Positions 11,438 through 24,077 are shown, counted from the stretch's first letter. The stretch: DNA of 64,000 nucleotides from Astropecten irregularis (GCA_963971285.1 OZ020247.1:12854614-12918613), one strand, 5' to 3'. The notes: generated from the letters alone by a model not told the origin. Numbers and translations are program-made.

Positions 11438-12930
11438 CTGCATGTTTAAAAAGAAAAACAAGAGAAAAAGTGGGATTTATAAGTGGAAACTTTGCTTTAT
11501 AGTCCATCATAAACTCGGGTATAGTAAGGCTTGTGTAAGCATCGAAGAGGTGGTCCGGATATCATGCAGTCAAGATATAAAGATAAAACTCCTATAGTCA
11601 GTTATACCACCATGGCCAGAGGACGCTTATGGTGAATGACTCCGTTTCCATTTCATCTTCGCGTATCAATTGAAATCTATCGTAAGACCTATAATCAAAC
11701 TGATGGGATCACATTTCATCACTCGTAACAGATCGTAACAGACCTCATAACAGAGAAAACAAGGATATGAATCTGCTTTTCCAATAAAACAAAAATATAA
11801 AAATGTACTAAAAATGTATTCTGACGGCACAAAATAAATTCAATTGTGTGTTAAACAAGCAATAAATTATGATAAGTCGGGAAAAATTACAAGGTTATAT
11901 TATATCCCAATTTCGTTCACTCAGGATTTTGTTTTTCAATCCTTGGCTCAAACACGGGATATACATCTTTAATATCCAGCGATGTCTGTGAATTTATTTC
12001 CATAATTCTGAATCTACAATTCCGTTTGATTTATAGGCCTAATATCATGATGCCATCAATTTTCGTGGGTTTTTATCCACGTTTATCTCGCAATTAAATG
12101 GATTTAACCCAGCAACTGTGTTTTCCCAGCGTTTTAAGGATTGAAAAATGGGTCGGACTCGTTCGGGTCACAGATGGATCGCCCGAGTATAATGACGAGC
12201 GGTGGCTCGCCAGAGCATGACGGGGCAGAACTCGCTTGCGCACGGTTGCATTCTCACCCCGCGGCCCGCTGGGAATGCGGACTCCTCGGTGCATGTGCGT
12301 TCCCCACTTATATTCCATTGCATGCATGGAGGCTCACAGTGCATCCTACGTTGCTTGGAAGCCCATCACTCTCAAGGGAAACAGGTAAAAAACAAAAAAA
12401 GTGGGCAACAGACACGGACCCAGTCACCCATGGCCCATCCCTCCCTAAAAAATAAAAACGACAGGAGAGCATGAGACACTCTGCTTTAGCCCCCATCTCT
12501 CTTTGAATCAACTTAAGAGGGCTTTCCTCTGGGACATCCTGTGCCATCGAGTTGACACTTTTCTCATCCGAGGCCTGGGCTGGGATGGGGCATGCACCGT
12601 AGTCGCACGGCACGGCACGGCATGGCATGGCAGCAGATGCCGTGATCACGTACTGCGGGGACCGGGGCGCCCGTGCAGCGCGCGACGGAGGCCGGCGAGC
12701 CGTGACGGTCGCATGGGGCCCGGGGAAGTAGGGATTTGCACACGGCGGGAAAAAAAATAATGCATTCTTCCGGTGTTTGCCGTGTGCATCAATCATGCAC
12801 GATTATAATGTTGAGTGGTGCAGGCGATAATATTATTATGTCTGATAACGGAACAAGTGGACCCACATTTTGTGACAATGTCGTCCCTTCAATACGAGAA
12901 TCCACGGGTTCATCATTATCAAGTTCAAAA

Positions 12931-13085
12931 AACCCTCCCAACCATTGAGAAATTCTCTCATGGTTGCGATATCTTACAAAAAGTGTAATCGTGTGAAAGG
13001 ACACCAATGCTTGAGAGTGACCGACGTCCCTGGTGAATCCTTGAGAGATTTTGACCGAGGTTCAGACCCATGAAAACATTTCTAG
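12931..13085. mobile_element. Family D fragment
   Basis: Truncated copy sharing AACCATTGAGAAATTCTCTC through CTTGAGAGATTTTGACCGAG with the copies near 1.6 kb. Both ends are lost. It abuts a family E fragment at 13085 without spacer. Confidence 0.7.
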
Positions 13086-13250
13086 GGTAAATAGAGACAT
13101 TTGGCTGCGATTCGAAAGTAGATTATCTGGTTTGAAAATGAAAACAGAGCTTCAGCTTCAATGAAAAACCACAACCTATATTTTCAGCATTATGGATGGC
13201 AGATACGACGTCTGAGCCTGAGCCGGAGCCGAGCTTAGAGAAAGGCCCCT
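13086..13250. repeat. Family E fragment
   Basis: Inverse-orientation partial copy: TTTGGCTGCGATTC, AACAGAGCTTCAGCTTCAAT, CCTATATTTTCAGCAT and CTGAGCCGGAGCCGAG. Adjacent to the family D fragment, so one may have inserted into the other. Confidence 0.65.
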
Positions 13251-13438
13251 GATCTCAATTCAAACGAATGACCACTTGGGTGGTACATAGTCTATACGGT
13301 GACGGGCCAATGACGAAGAGTTCTTATATCACTTGATACACAATTTCAAACCCAGCAAACAAGACATTTCAGTTTACACAGGCTTCAGCTTTGAAGAAAG
13401 ATAGAATCAAACTATACATGTATTTAAGTCAAGCCCTC

Positions 13439-13792
13439 TTAAAGGTGCAGTACAGGATCATACCCAAGCAGAAATGTTCACAGATTTACCTATAACTTTC
13501 AGGGTATGAAGATGGTGCTGGTATAGAAACCTATGTTTAAATATTTTACTGCTGTATTTATCCAGAAATTAGTCAAACAAAGACCGAAAACAGTTTTGAT
13601 CTCGGAGTAAGATCAAAACCATTCTTTATGTTTTATAAGAAAAACTGAGTAAGATTTTCGCTATTTTCTCGTGACTCAGATGTCCGATTGAGCTCAAATG
13701 TTCACAGGTTTATCATTTCATGATGTACATGCTGGATTAGACAAAGTGTGAGTGCTGTTCAGTAACCTTTACTGAATCATGTATTATACCTT
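13439..13792 (+). mobile_element. Family C element in intron 4
   Basis: Starts at TTAAAGGTGCAGTACAGGAT and runs to CATGTATTATACCTTGAA; the right TTAA has decayed to TTGA. Contains TTTTGATCTCGGAGTAAGAT and ATTTTCTCGTGACTCAGATG. Confidence 0.75.
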
Positions 13793-15192
13793 GAATTCTG
13801 AACAGCATTCAATGTCATTTTCTGTCACTTGGTTGACGATATGTCTGCGACACGTGCGACAATATTGTGAACCATCTTGGAGAAGTCACACTCGGCGTTA
13901 AGACAAGGTGACAACGTATTTTATTCTTGGTAAGGTATATACGTCCTCAGCAAGAAAAAAAAACACTTCGCTGGCTACACCGCCCTCCCGCCATTTTTTT
14001 TTCTTTAAGCCAAAGGGTGTCAGCCCGAAGTGCGAAATAATTAGGGAAACAAAATGCGTAGGGATATCTTGCAAGGGTGGGAAGGTGAGCAAAGTGTCCG
14101 TACGCGGTGACTTGAATTTTGAAAAGTAAAAAAAAAAAAAATAGCGCCAAGGTGTGGACTGGATACATACCGGCCCATTATAACTGCATGGCACTGCTCG
14201 GCTACATAGTGTGAAAATATATTTTCAAGGAGCATGCATGTAACCACTCACAGTGAATATTTGTCACTTGTGAACTGCCGTACTGCATTTTAACACGGGG
14301 GAAACTTATATAAACATAACAAAAATGTCAAACTCGTAAGGTTCTTTAAGATGTATATTCCATGAATAAAATATGATGGACATGCAAGGCCTAGTATGCG
14401 GACAGGAGTCAGGGCCGAAGGAGGTTCTTATTCAAACCCTCGAGGTATAAATAGCACGGTAACAACCCTCATTTCCTGGCCAAATTAACCAAGAAAAGAG
14501 AAGTAATTCTCGGGATCTGCCACTTTTCAAACAACAAGACCCATTATCAGCCGAGTATAGGCCTATATAGCGAGCCACATGCTATATAGCTAATACACAG
14601 GAACATTAATTAACGGAGCATGATTTCTCGAGTTACACCGCCGTATATCAATTAAGGGCCATGTTCACGCGTTATATCGACCAGAAAAACAAGTCCGCTG
14701 GATACCCGTGGCTTTATATGAAAGAAAATTACCCGGGGGCGTTTGCTGTGCAGTCCCCTCCCACTGTTTGCCTATATAGTTGGAACATGTTACAGTCGAG
14801 TTGAAACGGACCGGATTTTATTCCCAGGAACAACACAGGCTTTAATCAACAATGATAACCATTTTTTACACCCGTAGGGGCAATTTACGACGATATACTG
14901 TGCACTGATAAATTCGATGCTAATTTACTACGGATATGATATAAAAAAGACCAATTTAAAGGCCTAATTATGTTTTGCATAGGAGAAGAATGGAAAACTT
15001 GATATTATATACATATTTTGCACATAAATAACATCTGTTATAGGCAAAGACAATGCGATTGCAAAACGCCAGAATATTCGAGGTAACAGCCGATACTTAT
15101 AGTGCACAGATTTAACAGATGGTGCAGTCCTGCATGGCAGCATATAGGCCTACAATGTGATGCTCTTGCGAGAAACAAAATTCAGCGAATCA

Positions 15193-15567
15193 TTAAAGGT
15201 ATATAATATCATACTTTGGTTTTTGTCGAAGAAATGCAGATTTATGGGCAAAAAATATCAAGGAGAACACAGTAACAGTTATCTGTGAAAATTTCAGTCC
15301 CATACGCTGCCCACTTTTTGAGAAAACAGTGAAAAACGCCCATGGTATTTTTAAAAAATCTCTTCACCTTTATTTCTGATCTTTAAAAGATCAAAAATTG
15401 TTTCTGGTCATTGGTTTGACTCTTTTCTGGGTAAATACAGCATTTCAGGCAGAAAGATTTGAACGGTATGTTTCAACCATCACCATCTTTATACCCTGTA
15501 TAAGTTATTGGTAAATATGTGAAGATTTCTGTTTCGGAATGCTACCAAAGTATGATACTACCTTTAC
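15193..15567 (+). mobile_element. Family A element in intron 4
   Basis: Full-length; left TTAA, right edge TTAC. Terminal repeat slightly expanded at the left (AGGTATATAATATCATACTT). Confidence 0.8.
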
Positions 15568-15623
15568 GAAACGGATCGACAATTTGCCGTTTTACAAGCG
15601 GAAACTCCGACAGGAGCCATCAA

Positions 15624-15863
15624 GGGGCCAATTTCATAAAACTGTTAAGCACAAAAATTTGCTTAGCACAAAAAATATGTCTCGCCCAATAAAACAAAAC
15701 CACCATTTGATATTCATGGTCAGCGAACAACAGCCAAAGAACAATCACAAAAGTGATACACAACACACTCGTGGAAATTCGGTTGTTAACCCTGTTTTTT
15801 TATTAAGACAGAAATGTCATGCTTAGCAAATTTTTGTGCTTAACATTTATATGAAATTGGCCC
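15624..15863. mobile_element. Family F element in intron 4
   Basis: 240 bp bounded by GGGGCCAATTTCATAAAACT and CATATAAATG-mirrored ATGAAATTGGCCC. Inner arms GTTAAGCACAAAAATTTGCT and AGCAAATTTTTGTGCTTAAC are inverted. The middle contains AAACCACCATTTGATATTCA and GATACACAACACACTCGTGG. Confidence 0.75.
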
Positions 15864-17327
15864 AAGGACTATTGTGACCTCAATCCTTATGCCATTGCCA
15901 GCCATGATTTGTCACTCACGGCCGGCCCATTCCGATCCAGGAGCTTGCTCGCTGGTAACGCCGCTTACTGACAAGAGTAAGGAGGATAAAAAAGGCCACG
16001 CCCCCTAACAAAGAACTGCTCCAGGACTAGAGGGGGGGGGGGGGCAGGGGAGGGTTGACACCAGCGGACACATCAAAGAGGTCCCAGGTTGAGGGCGGGC
16101 TAACCTTACTAACCCCTTATTGGAGAAACAAGGGCCAATGATTCTACCATCCGTTTGGGGGTTTGCTGCATGTAACCAACCGTCCCTACGACTGTTTCAT
16201 ATCTCAATATTATTTTATACCCCGCTGTCACGACGACATTATACTTTTTCTCTAACATGACTGGTTTGCATCGGCGCAAAATGCATTGCATGTCGCCTTG
16301 TGTAGGCCTAATACGTGAAAACATTTCACAAAACGTTTTAAGTGCTGACATCTGTAAAAAATGCGGTAATAAAATATTGAAATGAAAAAAAAGGAAAGAT
16401 AAATAACAATAAAACCGGCTAAGCTCAATAACTATGGTTTGCACAACACCGACGATCCTACTTGAATAAAAATCACTCAATGGGTTCAATTCACAAAGCT
16501 CACCCTTTCCAAAAAAAAAAACACTCAAAAAAACTTGTTTATTCAAAAGGTAACGCGAATCTGAGGGCGAAGTTTCAGCATGACTTCACAAAGTTGTCAG
16601 TGTTTAACGGCCACTTAAGTATCATAGACATGAAGTCAAAAAGCCCTCTTTTCGGGTATTATATATTTATTATTTGGGGCAAAAAAAGGGAGGTATATAG
16701 GCTTACATTGTAACCCCGCCTGCACTTTTAAGTGTTGATCGCACTTCAAGCTTGAAACAAGTTCTAACAAAGAATCTATTGACTGAGTCGTGAAGCTTTT
16801 CAACTGTTCGAGCCCAGTGGTTTTTTGTGCGGTGGATTTTCAATTCACAGAAGTACGACCAGGTACAGATTTTCCCCCTCCACTTTTTGTTTTGTTTACC
16901 TCTCTATGGCTATATACTCTAGGCCCGGTTCAATTGTTGAAGGGGGTAGCTCACATGCCATGCCGCCCCTAGGTCGTTGGTGTCAGTGAGCCGCTGCAAA
17001 TATGATTGATGTCAGATTTGGGAAAGTTTTCATGGACTATTGCGCGAATTCAAAAAGGGAAGAAAAAAACACCGCACCAACAGTTACAGCAAAAAAACAA
17101 CAACCCCATATCAATAAAAAAAAAAGTCGCTCTATCCACTAGACTGTAGAAATCCCGAGCTCTCAAATTCAGGTGTTCGATGTTTCTCAAAAGAATATAA
17201 AAAACAACAACACAAGAACAACAACAACCTTTTTGTGTTGTGTTCATGCATGTGTTGTGTTCAGTGAATCGGGAAGTGCGCCACCAACGTTCGGATGAAT
17301 TCTTTGTCGTTTTTGTTCCAAGCATTA

Positions 17328-17647
17328 GGCCGAAAAAAAAATTGTTGTGTTGCCCTCAGCGACCGGCCGACCGTAAAATGCCAAAACTTTGGGTCGGGAT
17401 TTTTTTTCCGAGTCCTTAAGTATAAAATCTCACCATTTTTGACAGAAAATGTAAGATTTAGCAGTAAAAAAGCGTGTCTCCTCAAAACGACCCAAGACCG
17501 TTGATTTATAAGCCCTGGTGACCATACATACTGTATTTATTCTTAAATGTTTGTAAGTCGGTCAAATAAAAAATAAAAAAATCGTCCGACCGACCAATCT
17601 TTTTAATTTTTCCACTTGAGGGCAACACAACAATTTTTTTTTCGGCA
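17328..17647. mobile_element. Element with TTA target duplication in intron 4
   Basis: 320 bp. CCGAAAAAAAAATTGTTGTG followed by TTGCCCTCA is mirrored by GAGGGCAACACAACAATTTT and TTTTTCGGC at the right end. TTA flanks both sides. Subterminal ACCGGCCGACCG and CGTCCGACCGACC are likewise inverted. Confidence 0.7.
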
Positions 17648-18416
17648 TTATGATGTGAGTCACTGATGAAGCTGAACGAGTTAAAGGAATTTGAAGGAAA
17701 AAAACACCCAAAAATAGTCCAAAAAAGAAATCATTTATAGCAGCCGACCTGTAGGAATGTATTTGCTTGCATGGCCGGTGCTCTTGACTAGAGAGGGTAT
17801 TTTTTCATGCATGACAAGCGGAGCATATCTATATTGTTCCTATTGCAAGTCCCACACTCTGAAACAAGTTATATTTTTATCTTTACCGTCTATACTGAGC
17901 CGTATGTGTGTGTGTATTAAACAGACAGCTGTCAAGTAATACATTATAATCACCCCCAAGGACTCGACCGAGCCGTGCCTAGTCGAACTGCCCACACAAT
18001 TTACTTTTACACCTCCAAACAGTCCCACAATTATTATTTCCATCCCTAAATTATGCAAAGTACTTTTTATCTCTATTCCCACTTTTTCATTTCTGCCCAG
18101 TTCTTCGCCTCGGGGTTCAGATTTGTTATAAGGCGGGTACCTTGGGGTCTATTTCGTGGGAGTCGCGCTGGGAGCGACGCGAGGGTCAATGGGCAATGGT
18201 GCATGGATTTTAAAAAGAGGGTTTTCCCTTTTTTCAACTAGCGTATGACCAACTATACCCCAAGCAAGGTCGGGTTTTTATAGGGGCACTGTGCAACCAC
18301 AACACGGCCACACCGTGACGGCCAAACAGCGGCAACGGCCGGACCCGAATACCTGGCCAACAACTCCAGGTCCCAAATTCCTGCCAAATTTGCAGATTAG
18401 TCATTTCAAAAACTTG

Positions 18417-18714
18417 TTAAAGCTAATATAATACTTTGGGTTTTGTCAAAGAAATTCATGGGCAAAAATATCAAGGAAGATACTGTGACAGTCATCTGTG
18501 AAATTCCCAGTCCCATTACAGTGCCCCCTTTTTGAGGAAACAGTGAAAAACGCCCACAGTATTTCGTTTCACCGTTATTTTTTATCTTTAAAAGATCAAA
18601 ATGTTTGTGGTCATTGGTTTTACCCTTTTCTCGATAAATACAGCATTTCAGGCAGAACAATTTCCATCACCATCTTCATACCCTGTAAGTTATAGGTAAA
18701 TCTGTGAAGATTTC
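18417..18714 (+). mobile_element. Family A element, right end truncated
   Basis: TTAA left edge, AGCTAATATAATACTTTGGG terminus. Continues to AAATCTGTGAAGATTTCTTC and then stops before the right terminal repeat. Confidence 0.7.
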
Positions 18715-19493
18715 TTCACAATGGTGACAAGTTTGCCGCATATTTTCCATCTTAATTTCAACTATTCTATAAAAATATTTTTTCTTCATTCCGTCGCACT
18801 TAATTTTGGGCCGGTCTTGCGTGTTTATACTTCAAATATTGGCTGCTAATAATGCTCGAATGTGAAAACCCACGGGATGATGAGCGGCAAGGCAGTCACG
18901 GCCCTATACACACGGGGTAGAAAGGTGTGAATTCACGGCATCGCCTCGGCTCGCTGTACGGTCGGGTCGTTCGGTTCCGTGGTCCAACGTGCTACATCAT
19001 TACAGTCCTTCGCATATAACGCCAGCTCTATATACAGCATGACTCGAAGTCTCGAGAGCCGGGATGGTGTCACACGACCTAATCCCCTGGGGTGGGGATG
19101 GTTGTGTTAAGACTCCGAGATGTCCCGCTCACTCCGCTAGCCTAGGTGTTAAGTGAACTTTAGATGAAGCGAAACGTAACACGCTTTATATAGCGATCGC
19201 CGAACTCTCGTACGACTCGCTGGTCACAATTTGACTTCGGTATTCTTTTCGGTCAGTCAAATCTGGCCACGATAATTCAGTTTGGGTGTTGGACTAATCA
19301 TGCCCAAGCTACACACACGCATAAATTGCCCAATACTGTACTTTGAAGTTGTTTTCAAATAGGGAAGCCACTCATGCAACGATACAAAATCGCCATGACA
19401 ATACCACGAATGGCAATTGCGAATAATTATACAACTAATTGGTGTGACTATAGACTATTGTCGTTGCTTATTCCTTGCCTCCTTTAAAGGTAA

Positions 19494-19807
19494 TATCATA
19501 CTTTGGGTCTTTGTCCAAGAGATACAGATTCATGGGCAGAAATATCAAGGAAGATACTGTAACAGTCATCTGTGAAATGTTCAGTCCCATACGGTGCCCA
19601 CTTTTTGAGAAAATCGTGAAAAACGACCACAGTATTCCTCAAGTCTTTTCTCTTTTATTTTTGATCTTTAAAAGATCTTTTCTGGATAAATACAGCATTT
19701 CAGGCAGGTATGTTTCTACCATCACCATCTTTATACCCTGTAAGTTATAGGCAAATCTGTGAAGATTTCTGTTTCGGTATGCTACCAAAGTATGATACTA
19801 CCTTTAA
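19494..19807 (+). mobile_element. Family A element next to family C
   Basis: TTAA on both edges. A short internal deletion lies at the GATC loop. Only 6 bp separate its right TTAA from the left TTAA of the family C copy at 19814. Confidence 0.8.
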
Positions 19808-19813
19808 ATCAAT

Positions 19814-20144
19814 TTAAAGGTTCAGTACAGGATTGGTAACCGTACCCAAACAGGAATGTTCACAGATTTACTTATAACTTTCAGGATATGAAGATGGTAC
19901 TGGTAGAAACATAACATATTTCCGCCTCGGATGGTGTATTTATCCAGAAATTAGTAAAACAAAGACCGAAAACAGTTCCGATCTCTATAAGAAAAAATGA
20001 GTCGGGTTTTCAGCTATTTTCTCGTGACTCGGATGTTCGATTGAGCTCAAAATTTCACAGGTTTGTTATTTCATGTACATGCTGGAGTAGACAAAGTGTG
20101 AGTGCTGCTCTGGGACCTTTACCAATCATGTATCATACCTTTAA
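19814..20144 (+). mobile_element. Family C element, TTAA on both edges
   Basis: 331 bp from TTAAAGGTTCAGTACAGGAT to CATGTATCATACCTTTAA. Shares GATATGAAGATGGTACTGGT and CGCCTCGGATGGTGTATTTA-type internal blocks with family A. Confidence 0.8.
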
Positions 20145-21307
20145 ACAGCTCCAAAAACGTAAAAAATATTATTTTCGGTACATTTTCATAGAAGCAATGA
20201 TAGATTGACCACTTTCCCCCAGAGCATAGGTTTGTGTAGGCCTAACATAAATTTACATAATCTGAACGTGTTACTGAACTGCAAAACGTGTGGCCTCAGT
20301 ATAAATAATATGCAAGAATATTCACTGTGGGTTTTTTTGTCAACTGAAATCATAAAAATAAATTTCTAACAGCTTTACTCATTGTGATTCGGCACAGCCC
20401 TCGGAGAAAAAAAATGCTAATGATTTTGAAAGCGCACAAAATAATATACTGCCTGGGTCTAGCCTCGTCACCAGCCGCATTTAAATTAGTTTTTTTTGGG
20501 ACATGGTATAAGCGTTGAGCCATGCACCGCAGTGAAACCAGGAACCGATACATCATCCATAAACATGACACAGCCGTCGGTATATCAATAAGCAATGAAG
20601 AAGTATTAAACTGAGATTTTTTTTCGAGCAGGGAGGGTCTTCTTTTCTTGCATGGAATTCCACGGATTTTTGATGAATCGGTGCGCCATAGTTTAATGGA
20701 GTGAAGCGTGTTAGCACGGAGGGTCCCGTTTGGCCAGCTGATCCATCATCCGGGGTACTTAGCTTATAAATGCGCGCCAAAAAGGGCGAATAATATTTCA
20801 AGAATGTCTTTTCACAAAAGAAAAATAATTTTCTTTGGGGACTAAATTTGTTGTGATAAATTTTTTTTTCGAATCTTTAAAATACTTGCACATGACTGCT
20901 TTGTATGGTGCCTTAAATACAGCGTTTTTCGAACTCTTTAGCGAGTGGGTACAAAATACACTTTATTCCGACTTTCCCGCCCAAATTCTGAACTGTATGG
21001 ATGTTGAAATAACAAATCAGTCAAAAATAATGTTGCCCAAAATTCTTTTTTCGTGTTTCTATCATTTTCCAGGCAACTGTGAACAGTATGCAATTGTTGC
21101 AACATCTAGCTGATTTCAATCAAAGAAATCAATATTTTCATATTTCATAACCTCTATTTCACATGGTTTTTTTTTTAAACGGAGAACTCGTTTATCCAGC
21201 AAAACTTGAGAAAGTATCGTTTTTGGGATCTCCAGAGCAAATTATTGCTTAAATTATTAGTGCTAAATTATTATGCTTGCATGAGGAAAACATCGTATGA
21301 AGCTTAC

Positions 21308-21482
21308 CGTGTTCATAATTGAAGGGCGGACTTCCCATGACATCCGGGTTATTCTCTACGTCATAGGGACCACGGAGAGGGCGCATGCGCCTTGGGTTTC
21401 TGAAGAAGTGATGGCGCCTCGCTCCAAGTGCACTCAGTTGCTTCATACGTCTCTCCTTCGACCGTCGATTTTGAAACCAAAC
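21308..21482 (-). CDS. Lhx1/5 (Lim1): Lhx1/5, coding exon 4: end of homeodomain helix 3 and basic tail
   Basis: Fourth coding exon, residues 270-327 plus one base of codon 328. The acceptor is CCCTCAG, with the exon starting at 21482 in phase 0. It opens with [16 protein letters not shown], the DNA-contacting part of helix 3, with W48, F49, Q50, N51 and R53 of the homeodomain at residues 271, 272, 273, 274 and 276. Gln50 predicts TAAT-core binding with Q50-type specificity. The following [20 protein letters not shown] is an Lhx1/5 signature C-terminal to the homeodomain. The donor is G/GTAAGC (intron from 21307), phase 1. A 144-bp inverted-repeat element lies 54 bp upstream of the acceptor. 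Intron 4 is 9870 bp. Confidence 0.96.
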
Positions 21483-21536
21483 CTGAGGGACAGAAATCAA
21501 GAAAACAGGAGTGGGGTTAAAAAAATGAATTGCAAA

Positions 21537-21680
21537 ATGGGAGACTTTGGAGAATCGGTCTTCAAGTCAACAGCGCACGCGCACGCACAACAGCGCAGGC
21601 GCAAAACAAAGCGCGCATGCTCACAATTGCGTGCGCGTGCGCTGTTGACTTCAAGACCGATTATCTCCAAAGTCTCCCAT
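21537..21680. mobile_element. Inverted-repeat hairpin 54 bp upstream of exon 4
   Basis: Arms of about 50 bp: ATGGGAGACTTTGGAGAATC, then GGTCTTCAAGTCAACAGCGC and ACGCGCACGCAC, mirrored by the right half ending AATCTCC-like TATCTCCAAAGTCTCCCAT. The GC-rich loop is about 45 nt. Its transcript would form a long stem just before the Lhx1/5 acceptor. Confidence 0.8.
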
Positions 21681-22091
21681 TGTAACATCATAGGTAAAAA
21701 AAAAATGCAAATAGGTTTGAATTGACACGCGTTTGATTTATTATTTATTAATAAAGTTGGGATTAAACAACCGCACCGTGTGTAAAGAAAAGCAACAAAA
21801 TATCACAACGGTGTGTGAAATGCATGAAAGCCACGCATGGTCGCGAACACAGTATTGTTATCCCATGGTGGCCTTTCCACCTCATTATCTAAAAGCTATC
21901 CCCCATTTACAAAAATAATTTTCAATTGAAGAAGGTAATTTGGGATGATGGATTTGTATTCCGATCGACAGTCCACCATCTGGTCGAAGTGAATGGCTTT
22001 GCAAGGGGTTGGGATTGGGGAACTTGTAAAACAACTCTGACCATTATGTATTTGAATAAAAACCCACAAACACAAGAAATAAATCCAGTTG

Positions 22092-22422
22092 TTAAAGGGA
22101 TGGTACAGAATTTGTAAGACAAAATACACTTCAAGATCACAGATTCACATAAAACTTACACAGTATAATGGTGATGATAGGAGAAAACATCCCATGAAAT
22201 GTTTTTTGTCTGAAATGCCATATTCGTTGAGAAATAAATGAAACTATTTTCCGATTTGGGATAAATCGCTTCGAAGGGTTTTATCATGAACGCATAATAT
22301 CGTTGAAATGTGTAAACGGGTTTTCGCTATTTTTTCTCGTGACCCAGATGGCTGATTGACCTCAAACTTCTACAGGTTTGTCAGTAAAGGTATAAAAAAA
22401 CAGTTCTGTACCATTCCTTTAA
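22092..22422 (+). mobile_element. Family B TTAA element in Lhx1/5 intron 3
   Basis: 331 bp with TTAA edges. It lacks most of the block between TTGTCAGTAAAGGTAT and the right terminus found in the other copies (internal deletion near 22393), otherwise nearly identical to the copy at 10245. Confidence 0.8.
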
Positions 22423-23057
22423 AACAACAGGAACCTAAGAAAAACTGTTTCGTGGGTTTTCTTTTTCTTCTCTTCCTGCGAGGAAATTTCAACAGGGTAT
22501 GCGATGCGGCATGTAGGCCGAGAGGACACATCTGTCGACTTGTTCGGAAAAAGATTTGAGGGGGAAAAAAATATCCCAGCCACCGCCGAAATTGACCAAG
22601 GATCATTCGCCGACAAGAGGTGACAACGACAATCACATCTGGTGTCTCGGCGGTACCGTACCCGGGCCAGCAGCAGTAGGAGCCCGCGGGGGCAACGCGC
22701 GAGGGGCCCGGCCCGGGGGCTAGGGATGGGACCCCGCGTTACCTGCCAGTTTACATCCACAAACTCGTTCATCATGGAACTGTTTTTTTACTCTCTCTTT
22801 TCCTTTTCTTGCCTCCGGAGGAAATTACAAACACTTGGCTACAGCCTGGTTAGTGTAGATAGATCGTCGGGGAAGGCTTACTGTTCATTTGTTATATAGG
22901 CGGACGCAAGCAGAACCTATTCAAAGTTTGAAGTCTGCTTTCTAATATTATATATAAAGTTCAAGCAAACTTTCGTTGTTCGAGGAAAAACCAAACTTCC
23001 AAACACGCACAAAACTTGAATTGAAAGGCAAACATTTCTTGTGTGTAATAACTAGGA

Positions 23058-23205
23058 AGGCTGAGGTGACAATTGGTATGTGGATAGGTTTGGGGAAACA
23101 GCATGTAAGAATCGTTCGTACTGACGCACTTCTTATTTCGTTTGCACTTCTCGTAAGGTCTCAACGTTTCGACTAGCCTGCTCTTGTCATCGTCAGGAGG
23201 CTATG
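23058..23205 (-). ncRNA. Hammerhead-bearing dispersed repeat, copy 1 (degraded)
   Basis: Member of the repeat that begins near GGTGACAATTGGTATGTGGAT and ends in a hammerhead-like core. On the minus strand 23203-23158 reads CTGACGA, an imperfect stem II closed by GAC/GTC, then GAAA, CGTT and GAGAC. Position 7 of the CUGANGA box is tolerant, so the catalytic bases are present, but stem I has only about 3 bp. Probably an inactive relic. Confidence 0.35.
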
Positions 23206-24077
23206 TATGAGATGATAACAAATACTATTTTGTTATTATCTTAGCATTTTTCAGACATCCAGTTGGCAATTTTTACTGAATTTAACTGTTTAATCATGAA
23301 GTCTAGTGACTAGTCAGTCTAGTCACAGTGACACTGTTATAGTGCTATGTAATAGGTAGACCAATTATCTAAACATTTAAAATGAATGATAAAACTGCTC
23401 ACATTAATAACAGGTGGGACCTATGCTTGCTTTCGGTTGAAAGTGTAAGAAAACATATTAATGACTGTATTAAATCGAACGGATAAATGAGAAATTGATA
23501 ATTTTGTATACCCCCCCTGCAAAATCATGTTTTCCAATTTCAACGAACCTTTTTGTTAACAAGCCATTCACTTCAGGCAATTGATCAGGCCTGTAAATTT
23601 AACATATGCCCTGAAAGCTACTAAAAGTATGCCCCTCTATATAGCAGTACCAGTATGATCAAACCGAGGGGGCGTAGAGACCAGTTTTTTCGGCATGCCC
23701 AAAAAGTTTCCCCGTCGATCTTCTCCCCTCCCTTGTGGCCCAAGTCGCCCGTTTAACACACCCCCTGCGGGGGTCACCCTCACGCCTCACTGGGGGTGGC
23801 TAGACCGATGATTGACGGCCGGCAGACCATCAAAGAAGACGGTGGGCCCCCGTATATGGCTGGGGTGCTGCCCGATCACCTTTATGGACACGGAGGACTT
23901 GAAAACATGCAGCCAAGTATCATATACCGTTTGGCTGATTGATGCATGAGAGGTGCATAGTGTGTGTACGTTTCAACTCCACCGCAAACTAACAACATGA
24001 CAGTTGGTTTACATATGACATTTTCAGCCAACCATGCATGCCGTTTGGCAACCCGAGTGCCCTCTTTTATAAGATCA

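Larger units (their letters stand above)
11438..21307 (-). other. Lhx1/5 intron 4
   Basis: 9870 bp, GTAAGC to CATGCAG. Holds family D and E fragments, two family C, three family A, one family F and the TTA-flanked element listed separately. The stretches 11438-12930, 13793-15192, 15864-17327, 17648-18416, 18715-19493 and 20145-21307 show no further repeat family or gene. Small items are a CACGG/CATGG pentamer run at 12608-12632 and a 14-G run at 16031-16044. Confidence 0.75.

Noticed and set aside
16109-16546. 145-codon minus-strand frame in intron 4
   Set aside because: AT-rich, Phe/Leu/Ser-biased, no motif and no splice signals; typical chance frame.
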